A stretch of 64,000 nt of DNA from NCBI RefSeq assembly GCF_014861485.1, contig NZ_JACZHT010000002.1:372001-436000 (forward strand), read 5' to 3'. A model generated the notes under the pieces. The model ran no database searches. It was not told the DNA's origin and was given only the letters and a program-made list of their open reading frames with translations. The position numbers were made by a program, and so were the translations under genes. Shown here piece by piece: positions 1 to 9,326 of the stretch. This DNA comes from Phaeovibrio sulfidiphilus (GTDB lineage: Bacteria; Pseudomonadota; Alphaproteobacteria; Rhodospirillales; Rhodospirillaceae). Numbering within the stretch: the stretch's first letter is position 1; every line of letters begins with the position of its first letter.

Positions 1-2188
1 ATGCATCCCAGTCCATAAGTTTGGCGTCATATTTGTCGGGTTTTCCGGACAGGCCAACGTCGGTGAACAGGCGTCCGGTGATGCCGATATCCTCGGGCAG
101 GCCCAGGGGAATGCCCAACTCGGCCGTTCCCGTGACAATCCAGTTTCCGCCGAGGGCGTCCTCGGTCTGGGGATCCCGGGTGCCGGCACCGGCGGACTCG
201 AAGCCCCGCAGGTTGGTTCCACCCAGGAAGTAGCGCTGGTTGATGGCCACGTCCTCGCCAAGGCCGAAGATGTAGCCGGCCTGTCCCTGGAGATTGAAGT
301 TCCAGGCCGGGTTCCAGTCCAGAATCTCGCCGACGGGGAGGTAGTAGGCCGCCTTGATGTCACTGCGCAGGAACGCCTCGGTGCCTCCAAGGCCCGCCAC
401 GTCGTTGGACAGGGACACGAAATAGCCCTCGGTGGGGTTCAGGCGGGAATCCCGGCGGTCATAGGTCAGCACATGGCCCACCAGCGAGGTGGTGGTGTTG
501 CGCTTCTGGTCGCGGATGAAGCGTGACGCGTCCCAGGCGACGTGCTCGATCTTCATCTTTTCCACGTTGTAGCGCACCGAGTGGCTCCAGGCGGAATTGT
601 AGTTCCATCCGAACCGCACCCCGCCCCCGATGGAGCGGTAGTCGTAGGAGCTTTCGTCCTGGAGGTCGCGCTCGACCGCGTAGGCGTCCACGCCCGCGGC
701 CAGCTTCCGGTCCAGGAAGTAGGGTTCGGTGAAGCCCAGGTCCAGCTGCGAGCGCCGCTGCGCCCAGGAGACCGAGGCCCGCAGATCCTGGCCGCGTCCG
801 AGGAAGTTGCGCTCCCGGACGCCCACCTCAACGAGCGCGCCCACAGAGCTGGACCAGCCGATGCCGAAGGACACCTCGCCGGTGGAGCGTTCCTTGACGT
901 CCACCACGACCGTGGTGCGGTCGGCGGCGGCGGGGGAGGGCTGGTTGGACACGTCCACCGTCTCGAAGAAGCCCAGGTCCTGGACGTTCTGGCGGGAGCG
1001 GCGGATCTTGGAGGAGTTGAAGGCGTCACCCTCGGCGATCAGGAACTCGCGGCGGATCACCTCGTCGTGGGTGCGCACGTTGCCCTGAATGTCGATGCGG
1101 TCGACAAACACCCGGGGGCCCTCGTTGACCTCGAAGACGATGGAGATCACGCGGTTTTCCGCATCCCGGGTCACCCGCGGGCGCACATCCACAAAGGCGT
1201 AGCCCAGGTTGGCCACCTCTTCCGAGATGCTCTCGGAGATGTCCTCGACCTTCTTGGCGTCGTACCAGTCGCCGTTCTTGACCTCGATCATCTTGTAGAG
1301 AACCGCCGGATCCAGGTTCTCCAGGTTGCTCTCCACCTCGATGGTTCCGAAGCGGTAGCGCTCGCCCTCGTGCAGGGTGAAGGTGATGAAGAAGCTCTGG
1401 CGGTCGGGGGAGAGCTCGGCAATGGCCGAGCGGACCTCGAAGTCTGCATAGCCGCGCTTCAGGTAGAAGCGCCGCAGAAGCTCGCGGTCGTAGTTGACCC
1501 GGTCCGGATCGTAGGTGTCGGTGGAGGACAGGAACTTGTACCAGGTTTCCTCGGAGGTCATGATGACCTCGCGCAACTCGCCCGCCTTGAAGCGGGAGTT
1601 GCCAACGAAGGAAATCCCCTTCACCGTGGTCGAGGGGCCCTCGTTGATCTCGAAGACCACGTCCACCCGGTTCTGGTCCAGCTTGATCAGCTTGGGCTCG
1701 ACGGACACCGCAAAGCGTCCGGACCGGCGGTAGAGGTCCAGGATGCGCTGCACGTCCTCCTGGGCCCGCCACTCGGTGAACACCACCCGGGGGCGAAGCT
1801 GGATCTCGCCCTCAAGGGCTGTGGTGGGAACCCGCTTGTTCCCCTCGAAGACCACCTGGTTGATGATGGGGTTCTCGATCACCTTCACAACAAGGCTCGA
1901 GCCCTCAAGACGGATGGTGACGTCGGCAAAGAGGCCCGTGTCGAACAGGGCCTTCAAAGAGGCGTCCGCAAGCGAGGCGCTGTAGGGCTCGCCCTCGCGC
2001 AGGGTCATGTAGGTCCGGACGGTTTCAGGCTCGATCCGCTCCGCGCCCTCGACGATGATGCGGCTGACGACCGCTCCCGAGTGGGCGGACGCGCGGCTCT
2101 GGGCAAACGCCTCGGGCACCGGAAACCCGGGTGCGCCCGTTGCGACAGCGACACCGGTGAGAGCGAGAAACAATCGCCTGAAGGCCAT
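1..2188 (-). CDS. bamA: BamA, outer membrane protein assembly factor (3' end cut by window edge)
   Basis: BamA is the outer-membrane barrel that folds and inserts other barrel proteins. About 729 codons are present; the frame is still open at base 1, so roughly the last 60-80 residues are missing. The product starts with a signal peptide (MAFRRLFLALTG, cleavage probably after AFAQ), followed by the POTRA region (for example 'EGNKRVPTTALEGE', 'NEGPSTTVKGISFVGN' and 'NEGPRVFVDRIDIQGN') and the Omp85 barrel. The loop-6 motif appears as LRGF, within 'GGTNLRGFESAG'. An in-frame ATG 18 bases upstream (2206) is an alternative start. It follows rseP, the usual alphaproteobacterial order. The identity is secure. 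Confidence 0.96.
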   Translation of the reverse strand, partial: MAFRRLFLALTGVAVATGAPGFPVPEAFAQSRASAHSGAVVSRIIVEGAERIEPETVRTYMTLREGEPYSASLADASLKALFDTGLFADVTIRLEGSSLVVKVIENPIINQVVFEGNKRVPTTALEGEIQLRPRVVFTEWRAQEDVQRILDLYRRSGRFAVSVEPKLIKLDQNRVDVVFEINEGPSTTVKGISFVGNSRFKAGELREVIMTSEETWYKFLSSTDTYDPDRVNYDRELLRRFYLKRGYADFEVRSAIAELSPDRQSFFITFTLHEGERYRFGTIEVESNLENLDPAVLYKMIEVKNGDWYDAKKVEDISESISEEVANLGYAFVDVRPRVTRDAENRVISIVFEVNEGPRVFVDRIDIQGNVRTHDEVIRREFLIAEGDAFNSSKIRRSRQNVQDLGFFETVDVSNQPSPAAADRTTVVVDVKERSTGEVSFGIGWSSSVGALVEVGVRERNFLGRGQDLRASVSWAQRRSQLDLGFTEPYFLDRKLAAGVDAYAVERDLQDESSYDYRSIGGGVRFGWNYNSAWSHSVRYNVEKMKIEHVAWDASRFIRDQKRNTTTSLVGHVLTYDRRDSRLNPTEGYFVSLSNDVAGLGGTEAFLRSDIKAAYYLPVGEILDWNPAWNFNLQGQAGYIFGLGEDVAINQRYFLGGTNLRGFESAGAGTRDPQTEDALGGNWIVTGTAELGIPLGLPEDIGITGRLFTDVGLSGKPDKYDAKLMDWDA

Positions 2189-2324
2189 CTTTCCATTTTC
2201 TCCCATATCGTTGAACTAAGCCCTTCGAGCGAGGTGTGAATAATCCGATCGGTCACTCTGCGAACGTACCGCAACAGGCACAATATTCCAAGGCGATAGT
2301 GCGCCGAGTGTCACATTTAAGTAA

Positions 2325-3557
2325 TTAAAGCCCCTTAACTTTGTCGAGCCATTGCGGGACAATGTCATTAAAGGTGGCATAGACCATCAGCGTCAGCACC
2401 GCCGCCAGACCGAAGCGCAGCATCCATTCCTGCACCCGGTCGCTCAGCGGGCGCCCCCTCAGGGCCTCCCAGGTGTAGAACACCAGGTGTCCCCCATCGA
2501 GCATGGGGATCGGCAGAAGGTTGATCAGGCCCAGGTTCGCCGAGAGAAGGGCGACAAACATCAGGAAGCCCAGAGTGCCCTGTTCCAGGGCCTTCCCGGA
2601 CATGCGGGCGATGGTGATCGGGCCCCGAAGCTCCTCGGTGGAGCGGTAGCCGGTGATCATCTGGCCCACAAAGCGGAAGGTGTCCACCACCAGGGCGCCG
2701 GTCTGGGCAAAGCCCTCGCCCAGGGCCTCGACCGGTCCCAGGCGGACCCGGTCCGCCTCGCTGCCCGGCGTGAAGATGATGCCGATCTGGCCGATCTTCA
2801 CCTTGTTGTCCAGGGCGTCGCCGCGCATGACCGCGGTAACGGGCACGTCGTAGTCCAGAAGGGCGCCGTCACGTTTCACCGTGACCTTCACCGCCCGGTC
2901 CCCCGCGAGCATGACCGTGCGCTGCACATCCTGGCGCGCCTCCACGTCATGGCCGTCCACGGAGACGATCAGGTCTCCGGCCCGAAGGCCCGCGGCCTGT
3001 GCGGGCATGCCGTCCACCACCTCGGCGATCCGGGCTTCCGGACGCAGCTGGCCCCAGACCATGAACACGCCCCAGAAGATGGCGATCGCCAGCACGAAGT
3101 TGGCAAGCGGTCCCGCGGCAACAATGGCGAAGCGCTGCATGACCGACTTGTACTGGAAGCAGACCGCCTTCTCGGCGTCGGTCATCTCCCTGAGAGCCTC
3201 CTTGTCGGCGGTGGCGCTTGTGGCGTCCTCATCGCCGAAAAAACGGACGTAGCCCCCCATGGGGATGGCCGAGAGGCTCCAGCGGGTGCCGTGACGGTCC
3301 GTGAAGCCGCCCAGCTCCGGGCCGAAGCCGATGGAGAAGGTCTCCACCCGGACCCGGTTCAGCCGGGCAACCAGAAAGTGTCCCATCTCGTGAACGAACA
3401 CGACGATGGACAGGACAATCAGGAACCCGAGAAGGATAAAGCCCACATCCCCCGCACTGGCCCAGAACCCGGTCGCTTCGCTTGCGGTCCCGGACACCGC
3501 GCTGATGGCGGACTCAAGGGCGTCGCCCGCAGAGGACGGGGAGGGGGTCTCTGGCAT
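2325..3557 (-). CDS. rseP: RseP, site-2 zinc metalloprotease
   Basis: This inner-membrane protease cleaves membrane-embedded substrates such as anti-sigma factors. The product is 410 residues. The zinc site HEMGH lies in the first long membrane segment. It is followed by a second membrane segment ('AAGPLANFVLAIAIFWG'), a PDZ domain around 'AQAAGLRAGDLIVSVDG', the third metal-ligand motif 'PIPMLDGGHL', and a C-terminal membrane helix. I chose the ATG at 3557; a TTG 60 bases upstream would add a 20-residue tail that does not look like RseP. The Shine-Dalgarno is weak. It lies between dxr (140 bases upstream) and bamA (136 bases downstream). Confidence 0.95.
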   Translation of the reverse strand: MPETPSPSSAGDALESAISAVSGTASEATGFWASAGDVGFILLGFLIVLSIVVFVHEMGHFLVARLNRVRVETFSIGFGPELGGFTDRHGTRWSLSAIPMGGYVRFFGDEDATSATADKEALREMTDAEKAVCFQYKSVMQRFAIVAAGPLANFVLAIAIFWGVFMVWGQLRPEARIAEVVDGMPAQAAGLRAGDLIVSVDGHDVEARQDVQRTVMLAGDRAVKVTVKRDGALLDYDVPVTAVMRGDALDNKVKIGQIGIIFTPGSEADRVRLGPVEALGEGFAQTGALVVDTFRFVGQMITGYRSTEELRGPITIARMSGKALEQGTLGFLMFVALLSANLGLINLLPIPMLDGGHLVFYTWEALRGRPLSDRVQEWMLRFGLAAVLTLMVYATFNDIVPQWLDKVKGL

Positions 3558-3664
3558 GAACGGAAATCCAGTCGTGATTGAGAGAAAACACGGGGAGGGC
3601 TGCCGCAGGCGCGGCAAACGCTGACAATAGGGCTCAGGCGCGGGAAAGACAAACGAATGTGCAT

Positions 3665-3697
3665 TAAAAAGTCATCCCCGCCTGAAAAAGGACGGGG
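3665..3697 (-). terminator. Possible terminator between dxr and rseP
   Basis: Directly after the dxr stop, the minus strand has CCCCGTCC, a T-rich loop, then GGCGGGG, followed within a few bases by TTTTT. The stem has one mismatch. If active, it would separate or attenuate transcription into rseP-bamA. Confidence 0.4.
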
Positions 3698-4888
3698 TTA
3701 CTCGGCCAGGGCGTGGGTCTTTTCCCGGGCGCACACACGCGCCTCCCGGTCCACCGCGAGCACGGTGTCGAGGGAATCAAGGGTGCCTCCGGTTGTGGAC
3801 GTCCGGGCAATTTCGCCCATGGTCGCCTCCACCACAACGGGAATATCCAGGAAACGGATCTCCCGGTTCAGGAAGGCGGCCACCGCAACCTCGTTGGCGG
3901 CGTTCATGGCCGTGGGAACCACGCCCCCCTGGTGCAGGGCCTCGCGCACGATCCTGAGCGCCGGGAAACGCTCCGCATCCGGGGCCCGGAAGTCCAGGCG
4001 CCCAAGCTGTGCAAGGTCAAGCCGGGGCACGGGGGCCGCCATTCTCTCGGGGTAGGCAAGGCAGAACGCGATGGGGGTGCGCATGTCCGGAGACCCGAGC
4101 TGGGCCAGAACCGACCCGTCGATGTAGGCCACCATGGAGTGGATCACGGACTGGGGGTGCACCAGGATCTCGATGCGGTCCGCCGGCAGGCCGAACAGGT
4201 GGTAGGCCTCGATGAATTCCAGGCCCTTGTTGAACATGGACGCGGAGTCCACGCTGATCTTGGCGCCCATGGACCAGTTGGGGTGGGCGACCGCCTGTTC
4301 GGGGGTCACGGACTTCATCTGCTCAAGGGACAGGTCTCGGAAGGCGCCGCCCGAGGCCGTCAGGATCAGGCGGTCAATGGCCTGGACGCGCTCGGCATCG
4401 AAGACCTGGAAGATGGCGTTATGCTCGGAATCCACGGGCAGGAGACGGGTGCCGCAGCGGGCCACCTCCTTCATGAACAGCTCGCCCGCGCAGACAAGGC
4501 ATTCCTTGTTGGCCAGGGCCACGGTGCGGCCCTGCCGGACGGCGGCCAGGGTCGGCTCCAGACCGGCGGCGCCGACGATGGCGGCCATGGTCCAGTCCGC
4601 CTCGCGGGCTCCGGCCTCGATCACGGCCTCCGGGCCGGCGGCGGCCTCGATACCGGTTCCGGACAGGGCGTCCTTCAGCTCGGCGTAGGCGCCGGGGTCC
4701 GCAACGGCGGCAAACTTTGCGCCGAGGTCGATGGCCTGGGCGGCCAGGGTCCGGGCCCGGGAATTGGCCGAAAGCGCCACGACCTCGTAGTGCTCCCGGT
4801 TGCGGCTGATGAGATCGATCGTGTTCTTTCCAATCGAGCCGGTGGAGCCCAAAATCGTGACACGCCGTTTCGCGGTCTCAGTTCCCAT
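3698..4888 (-). CDS. dxr: 1-deoxy-D-xylulose 5-phosphate reductoisomerase
   Basis: DXR converts DXP to 2-C-methyl-D-erythritol 4-phosphate with NADPH, the committed step of the MEP isoprenoid pathway. The product is 396 residues, the normal length. Visible motifs are the NADPH-binding GSTGSIG at residues 14-20, 'ALANKECLV', the metal-site segment 'PVDSEHNAIFQ', 'MGAKISVDSASMFNKGLE', and 'MNAANEVAVAAF' near the C-terminus. It follows cdsA after 83 bases. Its pathway supplies the polyprenyl precursors used by UppS in the same operon. The identity is secure. Confidence 0.98.
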   Translation of the reverse strand: MGTETAKRRVTILGSTGSIGKNTIDLISRNREHYEVVALSANSRARTLAAQAIDLGAKFAAVADPGAYAELKDALSGTGIEAAAGPEAVIEAGAREADWTMAAIVGAAGLEPTLAAVRQGRTVALANKECLVCAGELFMKEVARCGTRLLPVDSEHNAIFQVFDAERVQAIDRLILTASGGAFRDLSLEQMKSVTPEQAVAHPNWSMGAKISVDSASMFNKGLEFIEAYHLFGLPADRIEILVHPQSVIHSMVAYIDGSVLAQLGSPDMRTPIAFCLAYPERMAAPVPRLDLAQLGRLDFRAPDAERFPALRIVREALHQGGVVPTAMNAANEVAVAAFLNREIRFLDIPVVVEATMGEIARTSTTGGTLDSLDTVLAVDREARVCAREKTHALAE

Positions 4889-4971
4889 GATCGAACCCTT
4901 TCTCTAGTCGTGCGCCAGTCGCCGGTATGCGTGGTTCTAGCGGTTTTCCCCGCAAACGCCAAGGAGGCTTT

Positions 4972-6090
4972 TTACCAGATCGTGCCGGTCAGCGGGGGCA
5001 GAATCATGAGCGAGTGGCCGCCAAGACGCACCGGCCCCGGGTTCTGGAACAGCCAGACCAGGAAGGGAACAAGGAGGAACGCCGTGGCCAGCAGGCCGTC
5101 GAAGCGGTCCAGAAGGCCTCCGTGCCCGGGGATGATGTGGCTGGAATCCTTCTGGTCGAAGCGGCGCTTCAGGAAGGACTCAAAGAGATCGCCGCCCTGG
5201 GCCACCACCGCAACCAGCGCTCCGACCACAAAAGCCACCATGATCAGGGCCTGGGCCTGGGGCGGCACATCGCGGGCCAGCAGCACAAGCGTGGCCGCAA
5301 GGCCCGAGCACACCGCTCCGCCCACCAGGCCCGCCCAGGTCTTGTTGGGGGAGATGCGGGGCGCCAGCTTGGCGCCCCCGATGGCGCGTCCGGCGAAATA
5401 GGCGCCCGTGTCCGTGGCCCAGACCATCACCAGCAGCCCAAGGAACGGGATCCAGCCCGCAGCGGCCCGGAAGAAGACAAGCGCGAGCAGCGTGACCCCC
5501 AGATACAGGAGGCCGGTCACGTCCCACCACCGGCTCTCGCGGTTTTTCCGCTCGAGCACCAGAACCGCGGCGGCGGCGGGCACCAGAAGCAGCCCCGCCC
5601 AGAGCATCATGGGAAGGGCCAGGGTCCGGGACACATCGCGGATGTTGGCGTCGGTCAGCTCGTCGCGGGGGCCGCCGAACACACCGGGCCCGACCCGTCC
5701 GCGTCCCAGCTCGATCTCGCCTCCGGTCAGCGGGTTGAGGGCATAGTACCCGTAGAACCGGGTGTCGGGTCCGATGGGGGCGCTCTCGGCCGCCTTGTCA
5801 GTGGCAGGGGCAGGGGCGGCCAGTCCCACCTCCTCCCGGGTCATCTCGCGCCACTCGGTGGGCCAGACCGTGGGGAGGATCGCAGTCAGGGCAATCATCA
5901 GGGACAGGGTGAACCCCATCACCTGCCCGGAGGCAGTGAACTGGCCCCGGTGCGAGATCCGCGACCACTCCCAGGCCATGATCCCCCCCATGAGGGCAAA
6001 GAGCGCCTCGAACCAGGGGGAGCCGAGCCACACAACCCCGAGAAACAGGGGCGCGAGAACAAGGGCCGAGAGAACGCGGGTCATGAGCAT
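4972..6090 (-). CDS. cdsA: CdsA, phosphatidate cytidylyltransferase, with an extra loop
   Basis: CdsA makes CDP-diacylglycerol from phosphatidate and CTP in the inner membrane. The C-terminal signature is clear: 'SFLKRRFDQKDSSHIIPGHG' followed by 'GLLDRFDGL'. Many membrane helices are visible. I place the start at MLMTRVLSAL (6090), with AAGGAA 11 bases upstream. The frame continues upstream for 143 codons of GC-rich repeat-derived sequence, which I reject. The product is 372 residues against a usual 260-290. The excess is a hydrophilic, proline/alanine/glutamate-rich stretch at about residues 75-158, between membrane helices. Confidence 0.94.
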   Translation of the reverse strand: MLMTRVLSALVLAPLFLGVVWLGSPWFEALFALMGGIMAWEWSRISHRGQFTASGQVMGFTLSLMIALTAILPTVWPTEWREMTREEVGLAAPAPATDKAAESAPIGPDTRFYGYYALNPLTGGEIELGRGRVGPGVFGGPRDELTDANIRDVSRTLALPMMLWAGLLLVPAAAAVLVLERKNRESRWWDVTGLLYLGVTLLALVFFRAAAGWIPFLGLLVMVWATDTGAYFAGRAIGGAKLAPRISPNKTWAGLVGGAVCSGLAATLVLLARDVPPQAQALIMVAFVVGALVAVVAQGGDLFESFLKRRFDQKDSSHIIPGHGGLLDRFDGLLATAFLLVPFLVWLFQNPGPVRLGGHSLMILPPLTGTIW

Positions 6091-6230
6091 GGCTTCGGGT
6101 TTCCTTCGCGGCAGGAGGACGGACTCCGGTTTTATCCGCCCGGGCGGCCGGATGCCAGCGCTTCGTGTCTCCGGACGGGGGAAAAACGGGGCGGGCGCGT
6201 CCCAGGGGAGAGGAGACCGATCCAAAGCAG

Positions 6231-6362
6231 GGCAGGGGGCGGGCAGAAGTCTCCGGGTGCGGCCCGGCAGGGCTCGGGCGCAGGTGGAAGCCTCCGGGTG
6301 CGGCCCGGCGGGGCTCGGGCGCAGGTGGAAGCCACCGGGGGTGGCCCCGAGGGGCTCTAGGG
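6231..6362. repeat. 41-bp tandem repeat in the uppS-cdsA spacer
   Basis: Two nearly identical 41-base units begin at 6251 and 6292, each starting CTCCGGGTGCGGCCCGGC and ending CAGGTGGAAGC. A degenerate unit follows from 6333 and a partial one precedes from about 6231. The repeat fills much of the 305-base gap between uppS and cdsA. Since 41 is not a multiple of three, it is not a coding repeat. I see no gene in this gap. Confidence 0.85.
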
Positions 6363-6395
6363 CAGCCGGGCAGTTCAGGGGAAGCGGGGAGGGCG

Positions 6396-7139
6396 TCAGA
6401 CGCCCCCGAACCGCCGTTCCCGGGTGCGGTAGTCCGCAAGTGCGTCGGCCAGGTGCTGGCCGTTGAAGTCGGGCCACAGGACGGGCGAGAACACCAGTTC
6501 CGCATAGGCCGCCTGCCACAGCAGGAAGTTGCTGATTCTCTGCTCCCCGGAGGTGCGGATCAGCACGTCCGGATCCGGCAGATCCCGGGTGGTCAGGTGG
6601 CGGTTCACGTCCGCCTCGCCGATGGTCTCCGGATCCAGGGTTCCGGCGGCCACCTCCCGCGCGATGTCCTTGACCGCGTCAACGATCTCGAGCCGGGAGC
6701 CGTAGTTCAGGGCAATGGTCAGCTGGAGCCCGGTGCCCTGGCCGGTTTCATGCTCGGCCTCCGCGATCAGGTCCAGCACATCCTGGCTGAAGCGGTCGCG
6801 CCGGCCGATGACCCTCAGGCAGACGTTGTGTTTCGCAAGGTTCCGGAGCTCGCTTTTCAGGTAGAAGCGCAGAAGCGACATGAGGTCAGAAATCTCGCTC
6901 TGGGGACGCTTCCAGTTTTCCGATGAAAACCCGAACAGGGTCAGATGCGTGATTCCAAGGCCCGGTGACGCCTCGACAACAGCACGGACGGACTCGGCCC
7001 CCTTGCGGTGCCCGGCGGTCCGGGGAAGTCCCCGGGCCCGGGCCCAGCGGCCGTTTCCGTCCATGATGATGGCGACATGCAGGGGATGTCCGTCTGATGG
7101 ACCTCGGGTGCCCGAAAGTGGAGATTGGGCTGTCATCAT
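6396..7139 (-). CDS. uppS: Undecaprenyl pyrophosphate synthase
   Basis: This cis-prenyltransferase makes the C55 lipid carrier used for peptidoglycan and polysaccharide synthesis. The product is 247 residues. The active-site block IIMDGNGRWA carries the catalytic aspartate at residue 27. 'LTLFGFSSENWKRP' and the C-terminal 'DPDVLIRTSGEQRISNFLLW' are typical of the family. The ATG overlaps the frr stop codon (TGATG), so translation is probably coupled. A 305-base repeat-bearing gap then precedes cdsA. Confidence 0.98.
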   Translation of the reverse strand: MMTAQSPLSGTRGPSDGHPLHVAIIMDGNGRWARARGLPRTAGHRKGAESVRAVVEASPGLGITHLTLFGFSSENWKRPQSEISDLMSLLRFYLKSELRNLAKHNVCLRVIGRRDRFSQDVLDLIAEAEHETGQGTGLQLTIALNYGSRLEIVDAVKDIAREVAAGTLDPETIGEADVNRHLTTRDLPDPDVLIRTSGEQRISNFLLWQAAYAELVFSPVLWPDFNGQHLADALADYRTRERRFGGV

Positions 7140-7723
7140 CAGACCTGCATGATCTCCTGCTCTTTCACGCCAAGAGCCTCGTCCACGGCGCGGATCATGT
7201 CATCGGTCAGCTTCTGGACGTCGGTCGAGAACTTGCGTTGCTCGTCCTCGCTGATCAGGCCGTCCTTCTCCAGCTTGCGGAGCTGGTCCATGCCGTCGCG
7301 GCGCACGTTGCGGATGGCCACGCGGACCTCCTCGGCGTACTTGCCGGCGACCTTGGTGAGCTCCTTGCGGCGCTCCTCGTTGAGCGGCGGAATGGGGACG
7401 CGGATCAGCTGCCCGTCCGAGGCCGGGTTCAGGCCCAGGCCCGCGTCGCGGATGGCCTTGTCCACGGCCTTGGCCATGGAGCGGTCCCAGACCTGCACCG
7501 AGATCATGCGGGGCTCGGGCACGGAGACCGTCGCCACCTGATTGAGGGGAACCATCTGACCGTAGGCGTCCACCATCACCGGATCCAGCAGGGCAATGGA
7601 CGCACGTCCGGTGCGAAGGCCCGCGAATTCCTTTTTCAGGACATCGACAGAGCTCTCCATTCGGTTCCTGAGGTCGGTTCTCATCTTGGAAAAATCAGCG
7701 GACGTGTCATCAGCCACGGGCAT
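7139..7723 (-). CDS. frr: Ribosome recycling factor
   Basis: With EF-G, RRF splits post-termination ribosomes. The product is 194 residues; family members are about 185. The N-terminal helix ('[20 protein letters not shown]') and the C-terminal helices ('[18 protein letters not shown]') flank the small beta domain. The start codon overlaps the pyrH stop (TAATG) and the stop overlaps the uppS start, giving a tightly coupled pyrH-frr-uppS unit. Confidence 0.98.
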   Translation of the reverse strand: MPVADDTSADFSKMRTDLRNRMESSVDVLKKEFAGLRTGRASIALLDPVMVDAYGQMVPLNQVATVSVPEPRMISVQVWDRSMAKAVDKAIRDAGLGLNPASDGQLIRVPIPPLNEERRKELTKVAGKYAEEVRVAIRNVRRDGMDQLRKLEKDGLISEDEQRKFSTDVQKLTDDMIRAVDEALGVKEQEIMQV

Positions 7724-8475
7724 TACTCCTTCTCGGTGTCACAGCAGATCTCGGTAAACAGTCCCCGGCGGGCCAGAACCTCGCACAGGGAGCCCGCAGA
7801 GTGAAGGGAAAACACGACGATAGGGATTTTGTTCTCCCGCGCAAGCGCAATTGCGGACGTGTCCATGACACGCAAGTCCTGCTTGAGCACGTCCGAGAAC
7901 GTCAGGCGGTCGTAACGCACCGCATCCGGTACCTTTTTCGGGTCCGCGGAGTAGACGCCGTCCACCTGGGTGGCCTTCAGGATGGCGTCGCAGTTGACCT
8001 CGACTGCCCGCAGGGCCGCGGCCGTGTCGGTGGTGAAAAACGGGTTTCCGGTCCCGGCGGCGAAAATGACCACACGGCCCTTCTCCATGTGGCGAATCGC
8101 CCGGCGGCGGATGTAGGGCTCGCAGACCATGGACATGGGGATCGCGGACTGGACCCGGGTCTGGACCCCCTGCTTCTCGAGGGCGTTCTGGACCGCAAGC
8201 GCGTTCATGACCGTGGCCAGCATGCCCATGTAGTCGGCGCTGGTGCGGTCCATGCCCTCGGCGGCCTTGGAGACGCCACGGAAGATGTTCCCGCCGCCAA
8301 TCACGACGCACAGCTGGATGCCGGTGGCGAGGGCGTTCTTGATCTCGCCCGCGATGCGGTTGACCATCTCGAGGTCCAGGCCATATTCCCGGTTCCCCAG
8401 AAGCCCTTCGCCCGAGAGTTTCAGCAAAACCCGTTTGTAGCGCGGCGGGCGGGAACCCTGTGAATCAGACGTCAT
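7723..8475 (-). CDS. pyrH: UMP kinase
   Basis: PyrH phosphorylates UMP to UDP. The product is 250 residues from the ATG at 8475, which has GAGG six bases upstream; the open frame extends 35 codons further but without family resemblance. Motifs are 'LLKLSGEGL', '[10 protein letters not shown]', '[14 protein letters not shown]' and '[19 protein letters not shown]'. In most alphaproteobacteria rpsB and tsf lie directly upstream; here the upstream neighbour is a divergent OmpA-domain gene. Confidence 0.97.
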   Translation of the reverse strand: MTSDSQGSRPPRYKRVLLKLSGEGLLGNREYGLDLEMVNRIAGEIKNALATGIQLCVVIGGGNIFRGVSKAAEGMDRTSADYMGMLATVMNALAVQNALEKQGVQTRVQSAIPMSMVCEPYIRRRAIRHMEKGRVVIFAAGTGNPFFTTDTAAALRAVEVNCDAILKATQVDGVYSADPKKVPDAVRYDRLTFSDVLKQDLRVMDTSAIALARENKIPIVVFSLHSAGSLCEVLARRGLFTEICCDTEKE

Positions 8476-8859
8476 TGGAAACCTCGATAAAAAACCATCA
8501 CATAGTACGGCAGATGTGGGAAAAACCCGGAAAACGGGTCGGTAATCATAAGCGAGAGCCAACAAAAAGGCGAGGCCCAAACATCCGCAACGCTGCCTTT
8601 GCCCGCTGCCCTACAGACATTCCGGTAGGGGCGGGGGCGCGGGTGCAGCGGGCAGGCCCGGCAGGCGCACGCCAAAGTCCCGGTTTTCCGCGGTTGGGAC
8701 GGCACCGGACCGCTGTTCGGGGCGCGGTGCCCTGTCTTTTCTGAAAAAAGATCTTGGCAACCACTCTGGAGCTACTACAGAATGACCCCTTGCCTGAAAA
8801 CACGGTGAGCGTGTGTGGAACGACTTCCACCCGGGCAGGGCTTTCCAAGGAGATATAAC
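8476..8859. other. Divergent intergenic region pyrH / OmpA-domain gene
   Basis: This 384-base gap must hold the promoters of the pyrH operon (minus) and of the gene at 8860 (plus). On the plus strand, TTGGCA at 8754-8759 and TACAGA at 8776-8781 are 16 bases apart and could be a sigma-70-type promoter. Nothing else is recognisable. Confidence 0.35.
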
Positions 8860-9315
8860 GTGTCCAGAATCATGACTGTTCTCCTTCTTTCCTTCGCTGT
8901 CGGCGTCGGTCCGCTTCTTGTGGACGCGGGCGCAGCCCAGGTTCCGGGGTTTGCCGGGACTCCGGCCCCCGAGAGCACGGGGGCTGACCGCTACACGGTG
9001 GCGTTCCAGCCGTCGGCGGCCTCGCTCTCCACCCGGCAGAAGGCCCGGATCGCCGAGATCGCCCGCTACTGGAAGCGGCAGAACGCGACCGGTCTTCGGG
9101 TGGTGGGCTTCGGTGAGACCGGCCTGGATCCGCAGGCGTCTCTCAGCCTGTCGAAGGCGAGGGCCGAGGCGGTCCGGGACGAGCTTCGCAAGAACGGCAT
9201 CCGCCCGGAATACATCTCCACCTTCTGGCGGGGCGGCAACGGGCCCTCCGACCATCTGGGTATCCACGAGGACGATGCACAAAACAGCCGCGTGGACATC
9301 CAGATCGTGTGGTAG
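8860..9315 (+). CDS. Small exported OmpA-C-like domain protein
   Basis: The predicted product is 151 residues: a signal peptide (MSRIMTVLLLSFAVGVG to about ...GAAQ), a short linker, then an OmpA/Pal-type peptidoglycan-binding domain. The domain shows 'VAFQPSAASLSTRQ', 'VVGFGETGLDPQASLSLSKA' (where family members have 'GHTD..G....N..LS..RA'), 'VRDELRKNGI' and the terminal 'NSRVDIQIVW'. The GTG at 8860 is chosen because AAGGAG lies seven bases upstream; a GTG 45 bases earlier lacks that signal. No lipobox is visible, so the protein is probably periplasmic. The usual NxxLSxxRA asparagine is replaced by serine. It converges on rsmB with an 11-base gap. Confidence 0.8.
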   Translation: MSRIMTVLLLSFAVGVGPLLVDAGAAQVPGFAGTPAPESTGADRYTVAFQPSAASLSTRQKARIAEIARYWKRQNATGLRVVGFGETGLDPQASLSLSKARAEAVRDELRKNGIRPEYISTFWRGGNGPSDHLGIHEDDAQNSRVDIQIVW

Positions 9316-9326
9316 GAGCCGGGCCG

